Positions 58,215 to 64,000 of a DNA stretch of 64,000 bases are shown here, piece by piece. The stretch's first letter is position 1; each line of letters starts with the position of its first letter. A program made the translations under genes and the position numbers. The notes under the pieces were generated by a model that was given only the letters and a program-made list of their open reading frames with translations, made no database searches and was not told where the DNA came from. This DNA is from Streptomyces griseoloalbus. GTDB taxonomy: Bacteria > Actinomycetota > Actinomycetes > Streptomycetales > Streptomycetaceae. The stretch is taken from NCBI GenBank assembly GCA_014650015.1, contig BMUD01000007.1, positions 1 to 64,000 of the forward strand. Direction: 5' to 3'.

Positions 58215-59127
58215 TCAGCCACCCGTCACATACGAGCGGTACCAGGGCGCCGAGCGCGCGAAGGTACGGGCGAAGCCCTCACCCGGTGAGCAGTCCAGGT
58301 CCTTCCAGAAGGCGTCGTCCGCGAACCAGTGGTCCGCGGTGAGCAGATCGAGGTAATGCAGCGCGCGCGGGGACTCGGCGGCCCGGGCGCGGGCGGTTGC
58401 CACGTCCACCGCCGCGCCTTCGCCGGGCCGCTCCACCCGTTCGCACACGGCCGCGAGCAACTCCATGGCCGGAACGGGGTCCGGGTGGCCGACGTAGTGG
58501 GCGCCCGGACCGTGGTGCGGGGACAGCGCCGCCGCGACGACCGCCCGGCCCAGGGTGTCGACGTCGATCATCGAGTGGCGTGCCGCACAGCCGGTGACGG
58601 TCGCGGACACCTCCCGCAGCAGCCTCACCAGCCCGGGGACCACCCAGCGGTCGCCCTCCCCGTGGACCAGATGAGGGCGCAGCACCAGGCCACCCGCGTC
58701 GAGGACATGGCGCTCGGCCGCGGCTGGTGGCCGAGACGGGTGCGATCGGGGCATCGCCGGGCCGTACGCCGTGGAAGGGGCCCCGGCCGTGGACGGCGGC
58801 GGTGCTCACGTACACGATCCGGCGCACCCCGCTCCGCACGGCCTCCTCCACGAGGGCTTTCGTGCCGAGGTCGTTGACCGCCGCGACGGACTCCGGATCG
58901 CCGCCCACGCGGGAGGCGCAGTGGACGAGGACGTCGACGCCGGCGCAGCTGCCATGGAGGGTGCGGGGTTCGGCCAGGTCGCCGGGTACCGTCCCGGCGT
59001 CCGGCCGTTCGCGCGACGTACGACGGGACAGCGACCGGACGCGGACGTCGGGGCGCCTGCGGGCCGCTGCCGCGACCCGGCTGCCGATGAAGCCCGTCGC
59101 GCCGGTGATCAGGAGGCCGACGGTCAC
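58215..59127 (-). pseudogene. NAD-dependent epimerase/dehydratase, frameshifted
   Basis: GTG 59127 starts VTVGLLITGATGFIGSRVAA, the Rossmann GxxGxxG of extended SDR enzymes, and the frame continues through VDVLVHCASRVGG and RIVYVSTAAVHGRGPFHGV to APVSATSR near 58723. From there the protein continues in another frame: AAERHVLDAGGLVLRPHLVH, GEGDRWVVPGLVRL, to a stop at 58215. One extra base near 58722, or an 11-base deletion, explains it; homologues have a few more residues at this point. The start overlaps the AfsA-type gene stop (GTGA), so it belongs to the same gamma-butyrolactone operon, where such enzymes act in hormone biosynthesis. It may be a real null allele or an assembly error. Confidence 0.75.
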
Positions 59128-60113
59128 GGCAGCGACCGGACCGGGGCCGGGGGCGCGCAGGTGAGGGTGGCGGCGAAGACGGGTTCGTCGTCCTGGCGTC
59201 CGGACACCCGTACCGTCACCCCGTCGTCGTCCTTGTCGAGCACCTCGGTGTCGATGAAGCAGGGTCTGTCGAGTTCGGCGTAGCGGCTGAAGGAGACGGA
59301 CAGGTCGGAGGGCAGGAACGGCCGTCGGCCGGACGCGGCGGTCGCGGCCTGGCGGGCCGCCTCGAACAGGACCATGCCGGGGACGTGGTCGTTGGGCCGG
59401 GGGAAGAGCACCGGGTGGTTGGTGTGCAGCCGCAGCAGCCAGGTGCCGGTCCGGTCGGCGGGGGCGAGGACGACGTCCTCCGCGCGGTGCCGTCCCGTGA
59501 GTTCGGGCGGGACAGGTGCCGGCAGCGGTGGCGGGGCCCCCTGGGTGGCCACGTGCCGCTGCCGCAGGCGGCGGTAGGCGGCCGGTGAGGTGCAGCCCAT
59601 GCCGCCGGTACCCCGGGCGACGAGTCGTCCCGCGCGGTGGAACTCCATCGTCGTCCGCATGCCGTTCAGGCCGCGGCCCCGGCGGCGGACCTCGGAACAG
59701 ACGACGTCGACGATGACGGGCTCGGCCGCGTCCGCGAGCAGGAGCCGGGCCGGGTCGGCGGATATCTCCAGGTCCCGCATGACGAAGTGGGTGTCGGCGG
59801 GGGCGCCGAACTCGGCGTGGGCGAGGGCCATCGAGGTCTGGCGCAACGTTTCGCCGACGATCATCGGATCCTGGTGGCGGTCGTCGACGGCGCCGAAGAA
59901 GGCGTGGTCGGCGGGCCAGTGGGCGGTGACCCGGAAGCGGACGTCGGAGAGGCGGACCCATGCGACCGCGAAGACGTCCTGTGCGCGGGAGCGGTGGGCG
60001 AGTTCCGTTGTGACGCGGGTGCGGGCGCCCGGCTTCCCGGCGGCGTTCGCGGGGGTGCCACGCTGCCCGGTCTGATCCCTTATGGGTGCGCACAAGGGCT
60101 GCGGCGGCGGCAT
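59124..60113 (-). CDS. AfsA/ScbA-type gamma-butyrolactone synthase
   Basis: A 329-residue protein of the A-factor biosynthesis hotdog family, which condenses a beta-ketoacyl-ACP with dihydroxyacetone phosphate. Two repeats are visible. The first (about 35-165) has LAHRSRAQDVFAVAWVRLSD, FRVTAHWPADHAFF and MIVGETLRQTSMALAHAEFG; the second (about 205-320) has RLHTNHPVLFPRPNDHVPGM and LFEAARQAATAASG. ATG 60113 is used. It is divergent from the receptor gene across an ARE-like operator and coupled to the frameshifted epimerase. Confidence 0.92.
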   Translation of the reverse strand: MPPPQPLCAPIRDQTGQRGTPANAAGKPGARTRVTTELAHRSRAQDVFAVAWVRLSDVRFRVTAHWPADHAFFGAVDDRHQDPMIVGETLRQTSMALAHAEFGAPADTHFVMRDLEISADPARLLLADAAEPVIVDVVCSEVRRRGRGLNGMRTTMEFHRAGRLVARGTGGMGCTSPAAYRRLRQRHVATQGAPPPLPAPVPPELTGRHRAEDVVLAPADRTGTWLLRLHTNHPVLFPRPNDHVPGMVLFEAARQAATAASGRRPFLPSDLSVSFSRYAELDRPCFIDTEVLDKDDDGVTVRVSGRQDDEPVFAATLTCAPPAPVRSLP

Positions 60114-60157
60114 GAGGAACCCCCGGGATCGGCAATCTGGCTCCGGTCGGCTCGCAC

Positions 60158-60183
60158 TAAGATACGGACAAGACGGTTTTTTT
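60158..60183. promoter_or_regulatory. ARE-type operator for the butyrolactone receptor
   Basis: The segment contains AAGATACGGACAAGACGG and then a run of seven T. It matches the pattern of autoregulatory elements bound by ArpA/ScbR receptors (ATAC-x2-AC-x4-CGGTTTTTT). It is 45 bases from the afsA-type start and 136 from the receptor start. Confidence 0.8.
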
Positions 60184-60318
60184 CCAAGGTGATCCACATC
60201 GCCGGAGACCGGCCCACGCGCCTCGCACAGCACGACAGACCGCACGGCGACTTCACGGTGGCTCAACGGTGACTGCACGGTGCGACCCACGAGATCCACG
60301 CAGATCAGGAGGCACCCG

Positions 60319-60972
60319 ATGGCGCGACAGGAGCGCGCGATCCGCACCCGGCGAACGATTCTGAAGGCGGCCGCGGCCGTCTTCGACGAACGCGGCTACA
60401 CCTCGGCGACCATCGGGGAGATCCTGGAGCGGGCCGGGGTCACCAAGGGCGCGCTGTACTTCCACTTCAGCTCCAAGGAGGAACTGGCGCTCGGCGTGTT
60501 CGAGGAGCAGCTGGCGATCTCCTTGCCGCCCCAGTCCAGCAAGCTGCAGGAACTCGTCGACTCCGGCCTGGTGCTGGCGCTGCGGCTGCGGACCGAGCCG
60601 CTGGTGCGGGCGAGCGTCGGGCTCGCCCTGGACCAGGGGGCGTTGGGGCTGGACCGCACTCCGGCGTTCGGCATGTGGATCGACCAGATCACCCGGATAC
60701 TGGCCGAGGCGAAGACGGGGGGCGAGCTGCTGCCGCACGTCGACGCCACGGAGACGGCGGAAGTGCTGGTGGCGAGCTTCTCGGGCGTGCAGCTCCTGTC
60801 GCAGCTGCGCTGCCAGCGGCGGGACCTGGAGCACCGGGTCGTCGTGCTGTTGCACCACATGCTGCCGGGCATCGCCGTACCCGCGGTGCTGGCCCGGCTG
60901 GACATCTCGCCCGACCGCGCCGGGGGGCTGCTCGCCGAGGGGCGGTCGTTGCCGGTGGCCGAGGCGAGGTGA
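60319..60972 (+). CDS. Gamma-butyrolactone receptor (ArpA/ScbR-type TetR regulator)
   Basis: A 217-residue TetR-family protein. The HTH (about 8-52) reads RAIRTRRTILKAAAAVFDER, GYTSATIGEILERAGVTKGA and LYFHFSSKEELALGVFEEQ, exactly the ArpA/ScbR style. The ligand pocket half contains the conserved Trp in FGMWIDQITRILAEA, and VASFSGVQLLSQ. It represses butyrolactone synthesis or antibiotic genes until the ligand binds. ATG 60319; an ARE-like site lies in its upstream region. Confidence 0.92.
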   Translation: MARQERAIRTRRTILKAAAAVFDERGYTSATIGEILERAGVTKGALYFHFSSKEELALGVFEEQLAISLPPQSSKLQELVDSGLVLALRLRTEPLVRASVGLALDQGALGLDRTPAFGMWIDQITRILAEAKTGGELLPHVDATETAEVLVASFSGVQLLSQLRCQRRDLEHRVVVLLHHMLPGIAVPAVLARLDISPDRAGGLLAEGRSLPVAEAR

Positions 60973-60993
60973 ACCGCCGCCCTGGCGACCTCG

Positions 60994-61020
60994 TTTTCCA
61001 CAGGGCGCGAGTTGTCCACA
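60994..61020 (+). other. Two DnaA-box-like sites
   Basis: TTTTCCACA (60994-61002; one mismatch) and a perfect TTGTCCACA (61012-61020) lie in tandem in the gap after the receptor gene. Confidence 0.6.
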
Positions 61021-61113
61021 GGGTCTGACGCGTTTCGGCCACCGGCTGTACGGTCGGCACGGTCGATATCGGACGCGTGTGTACGGCACGCAAGTACGGG
61101 GGAGGCGGTTGCC

Positions 61114-62601
61114 GTGACCGAGGTCGTGGCCGGGCAGACCGGGACCGGTGGGACTGGAGGGTCCGCTGGTTCGACGGAAACCGATGGGTCCGCCGGGGCC
61201 GGTGGTGCCGGCCGTGCGCGGCGGCTGCCGCGAGTGCCCGGATTCGCCGAGTGGCCGGGCGCCGGCAGCCCCAGGGAGGAGGGCAAGGCCCTGCGCAGGC
61301 AGGTCCCGCGCAGCGCCCACGCCACCCTCGACCTGGACGCCACGCGACCCGACGCCGTCAGCGCCGTCGAGGAGTCCAGCCGCGGCCGGCTGCCCGAGCT
61401 CGCCCCCCTCCGGGTGGGCCGGATGGCGGCGACACCGTTCGCCTTCCTCCGAGGATCGGCGGGCCTCATGGCGTACGACCTGGCCCGCACCCCCATGACG
61501 CGGATCGGCGCCCAGATCTGCGGTGACGCCCACGCGGCCAACTTCGGCCTCTACGGCGACGCGCGCGGCGGACTGGTCATCGACCTGAACGACTTCGACG
61601 AGACGGTGCGCGGCCCCTGGGAGTGGGACCTCAAGCGGCTCGCCGCCTCGCTGGTGCTCGCCGGGCGGGAGGCCGGCGCGGACGAGGACACCTGCCGTGC
61701 GGCGGCCCGCGACACGGTGGGCGCCTACCGCCGCACCATGCGGCTGCTGTCCAAGCTGCCGACGCTGGACGCGTGGAACGCCATCGCGGACGAGGAGCTG
61801 GTCTCCCACACCGACGCCCACGACCTGCTGGGCACCCTGGAGCGGGTCTCCGAGAAGGCCCGCTCCAACACCAGCGGCCGTTTCGCGGCCAAGTCGACCG
61901 AGGCGACGGAGGACGGCGGGCGCCGTTTCGTCGACGCGCCGCCGGTCCTGCGCCGGATACCGGACGACGAGGCCGCCGCGGTGGCCTCCTCACTGGAGGA
62001 GTACCTCGGCACGCTCCCGCCCGACCGCCTCCCGCTGCTGGCCCGGCACGCGGTGCACGACGTGGCGTTCCGCGTCGTCGGCACCGGCAGCGTCGGCACC
62101 CGCTCGTACGTCGTGCTGCTCCTCGATCACCGGGGCGAGCCCCTCGTCCTCCAGGTGAAGGAGGCCCGCCCCTCGGCGCTGGTGCCCCATCTGCGGACGG
62201 CCGGCTTCGAGGCCCCGGAGGCCGGGCACGAGGGCAGGCGCGTGGTCGAGGGCCAGAAGCGGATGCAGGTGATAAGCGACAGCCTGCTGGGCTGGACGAC
62301 GGTCGACGGGCGCCCCTTCCAGGTGCGCCAGTTCCGCAACCGCAAGGGCAGCGTCGACCCGGCGGCACTGGCCGCCGACCAGATCGACGACTACGCCCGG
62401 ATGACCGGTGCCCTGCTCGCCCGCGCCCACTCCCACAGCGCCGACCCCCGCGGCATCGCCGGTTACTGCGGCAAGAACGACGAACTGGACGAGGCGGTGG
62501 CGGCGTTCGCCGTCGCCTACGCCGACCGTACGGAGGCGGACCACGCGGACCTGGTGACAGCGGTGCGGTCGGGACGGATCGCGGCGGAGACGGGGGTGTG
62601 A
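61114..62601 (+). CDS. DUF2252 family protein
   Basis: A 495-residue protein with a Gly/Thr/Ser-rich N-terminal 30 residues. The DUF2252 core shows PFAFLRGSAGLMAYDLARTP, ICGDAHAANFGLYGD (kinase-like GDAHxxN), FDLNDFDET-type VIDLNDFDETVRGPWEWDLK, and LQVKEARPSALVPHL. The pattern GDxHxxNxG and DFD suggests a kinase-like fold of the aminoglycoside phosphotransferase group. The substrate is unknown. GTG 61114 follows GGGGGAGG by 8 bases. Confidence 0.88.
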   Translation: MTEVVAGQTGTGGTGGSAGSTETDGSAGAGGAGRARRLPRVPGFAEWPGAGSPREEGKALRRQVPRSAHATLDLDATRPDAVSAVEESSRGRLPELAPLRVGRMAATPFAFLRGSAGLMAYDLARTPMTRIGAQICGDAHAANFGLYGDARGGLVIDLNDFDETVRGPWEWDLKRLAASLVLAGREAGADEDTCRAAARDTVGAYRRTMRLLSKLPTLDAWNAIADEELVSHTDAHDLLGTLERVSEKARSNTSGRFAAKSTEATEDGGRRFVDAPPVLRRIPDDEAAAVASSLEEYLGTLPPDRLPLLARHAVHDVAFRVVGTGSVGTRSYVVLLLDHRGEPLVLQVKEARPSALVPHLRTAGFEAPEAGHEGRRVVEGQKRMQVISDSLLGWTTVDGRPFQVRQFRNRKGSVDPAALAADQIDDYARMTGALLARAHSHSADPRGIAGYCGKNDELDEAVAAFAVAYADRTEADHADLVTAVRSGRIAAETGV

Positions 62602-62691
62602 GCGAGCATCCGGGGGAGGCGCGCGGGCCTGGTCCGGGGTGTGCCGCCGGGGCGGACCATGGGGCCCGGGCGGGTGGCCTACGCTGTCCGG

Positions 62692-63534
62692 GTGACGACC
62701 TCGGAAGGTGAGCAGGGTGGCGGCGGCGCCGGTGCGGAGCGGACGCCCGGCGGTGGTGGTGCGGCGCGGCCCGAGGAGCGGCTGGAGCAGGCCGTACGCG
62801 CGGCCGAGCAGGCGCTGATCGAGTTCGAGATCGCCGTGGAGACCTTCCGCGTCGAGGTCGAGAACTTCTCCCGGCTGCACGAACAGAAACTCGGCCCGGT
62901 GTACGCCCGCCTGGAGGAGCTCGACGCCCGGATCCTGGAGGCCAGGGCCGCCCGCAGCGACGATCCCGAGGACCGGCGCCGGGCCGACGAGGCGCGCGCC
63001 GGGCTGATGCCGATCCCCGGTGTCGAGGCGCTGATGAACGGCTGGATGGACAGCGACGGCCTCTTCCCGGAGGCCACGGCCATGCTCACGGATCAGCCGG
63101 TCCGGCCCCCGCAGCGGGTGCGGCCCAGCGAGGAGGCCCGCAAGCTCTACCGCGACCTCGCCCGCAAGGCCCACCCGGACCTGGCACAGGAGGACAAGGA
63201 GCGCGCCCGTCGCGAGGAGTTCATCACCCGTGTCAACGCCGCCTACGCCCGTGGCAACGAGGCCGAGCTGCGTGAACTCGCCGAGGAGTGGGCCGCAGGA
63301 CCGGAGCTGAAGCGCGTCCCGAGCGCGGGCGAGGAGCTCTACGCACGCCTCGAATGGCTCTCCCGGCGCAAGGAACTGCTCACGTTGGTCGCCAGGGAGC
63401 TCGAGGACAGTGCCATCGGCTCGATGCTCCGCCTTGCCCCGGACGACCCCGACGCGCTTCTCGACGAGATCGCCGAGCAGCTGCGGGCCCAGGTGACCGA
63501 ACGTGAGGCGGAGCTGGCGGCGCTGCTGGCCTGA
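62692..63534 (+). CDS. J-domain-like protein
   Basis: A 280-residue mainly helical protein. Residues about 40-110 are coiled coil (EQAVRAAEQALIEFEIAVET). Near 148-195 is ARKLYRDLARKAHPDLAQED with the HPD tripeptide, then EFITRVNAAYARGNEAELRE, a J-domain layout that stimulates Hsp70 ATPase. A C-terminal helix pair follows. GTG 62692 is used. The Hsp70 partner and clients are not known. Confidence 0.8.
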   Translation: MTTSEGEQGGGGAGAERTPGGGGAARPEERLEQAVRAAEQALIEFEIAVETFRVEVENFSRLHEQKLGPVYARLEELDARILEARAARSDDPEDRRRADEARAGLMPIPGVEALMNGWMDSDGLFPEATAMLTDQPVRPPQRVRPSEEARKLYRDLARKAHPDLAQEDKERARREEFITRVNAAYARGNEAELRELAEEWAAGPELKRVPSAGEELYARLEWLSRRKELLTLVARELEDSAIGSMLRLAPDDPDALLDEIAEQLRAQVTEREAELAALLA

Positions 63535-63568
63535 ACCGGGGGCCGCCCCGTCGGGTAGCGTCGGGGGC

Positions 63569-63916
63569 ATGAGTTTTGGAGCTGGTGTGCCCACGGTCCA
63601 GGTCGCGGACCTCAAGGACGGCGACTTCCTGCTGGACGTCCGCGAGGACGACGAGTGGAAGGCCGGTCACGCCGAAGGGGCGCTGCACATCCCCATCAGT
63701 GAGTTCGTGGCCCGCTACGGCGAGCTGACCGAGGCCGCCCCGCAGGACGGCCGGGTGCATGTGATCTGCCGTTCCGGCGGACGGTCTGCCCAGGTCACGA
63801 TGTATCTGGCCCAGCAGGGCATCGACGCCGTGAATGTGGACGGCGGCATGCAGGTGTGGGAGTCCGCCGGCCGCCCCGTCGTCACCGACGACGGGCAGCA
63901 GGGTCACGTCCTGTAG
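63569..63916 (+). CDS. Rhodanese-like sulfurtransferase
   Basis: A 115-residue single-domain rhodanese. DFLLDVREDDEWKAGHAEGA and LHIPISEF are the CH2A-type motifs, and the active-site cysteine lies in VHVICRSGGRSAQVTMYLAQ. It transfers sulfur between small thiols or proteins. ATG 63569 follows GGGGG. The last 84 bases of the window contain nothing recognised. Confidence 0.9.
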   Translation: MSFGAGVPTVQVADLKDGDFLLDVREDDEWKAGHAEGALHIPISEFVARYGELTEAAPQDGRVHVICRSGGRSAQVTMYLAQQGIDAVNVDGGMQVWESAGRPVVTDDGQQGHVL

Positions 63917-64000
63917 CGATTTCCCGCGGACGGCCTCCCGCCGCGAGCCGACGTCCTCCCGCGGGCGCCCGCGCGCTCGGCCCGTCCGCCCGGTGCGCGG

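Noticed and set aside
60253-61821. Leftward open frame of 522 codons
   Set aside because: Antisense to the butyrolactone receptor and DUF2252 genes; no recognisable motif.

Overview
The window is high-GC actinobacterial DNA and almost certainly a Streptomyces chromosome. Codon use is extremely GC-rich, GTG starts and 4-bp GTGA/ATGA overlaps are common, and the right half carries genes arranged as in Streptomyces near the replication origin: DUF5324 protein, ppiA, rhomboid, crgA, DUF881 protein, trpG/pabA, class E sortases, pknB, pbpA, rodA, PP2C phosphatase and two FHA proteins. parS-type sites (41840-41853, 45987-46000) and DnaA boxes (44487-44687, 60994-61020) also fit an origin-proximal position.

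Positions 1 to about 39346 are a temperate siphovirus prophage integrated in the 3' half of a tRNA-Ala(TGC) gene. The tRNA 3' half and its host terminator survive at 39303-39390. The other end of the prophage, which should carry the complete tRNA, lies left of the window. Read from the integrase end, the prophage holds: tyrosine integrase and a small upstream gene (+); a lysogeny switch at 36.4-37.35 kb with a rightward repressor, a leftward Cro-like gene and inverted-repeat operators; a leftward early operon at 36.4-30.7 kb with exonuclease, annealing protein, C5 methyltransferase and many small genes; a replication initiator gene that contains a six-copy, 22-bp-spaced iteron array; and a second accessory block at 30-25 kb. 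A three-gene rightward cassette (24.1-25.0 kb) is divided from leftward genes by two tandem palindromes. A membrane-protein module with DUF2637/spread-like genes occupies 20.2-23.7 kb. A terminator, promoter and hairpin region lies at 19.4-19.65 kb. The late module then runs terS, terL, portal, minor capsid, DUF3560 protein, scaffold, major capsid, connectors, tail tube, frameshifted tail chaperone, tape measure, tail tip, amidase, holin and a Trp-rich membrane protein cut by the window edge.

The chromosomal side (39.4-64 kb) begins with a divergent HxlR regulator/MFS exporter pair and then the conserved cell-envelope and cell-division block. The FHA-PP2C-RodA-PbpA-PknB genes form one leftward operon governing peptidoglycan synthesis and growth. 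Beyond a tRNA-Leu(CAG) gene lies a gamma-butyrolactone signalling locus: an AfsA-type synthase, a coupled but frameshifted NAD-dependent epimerase, and a divergent ArpA/ScbR-type receptor with an ARE-like operator between them. The window ends with DUF2252, J-domain-like and rhodanese genes.

Most prophage starts were chosen on translational coupling (stop and start overlapping by 1-4 bases) and Shine-Dalgarno position. Several short genes lie inside longer apparent reading frames.
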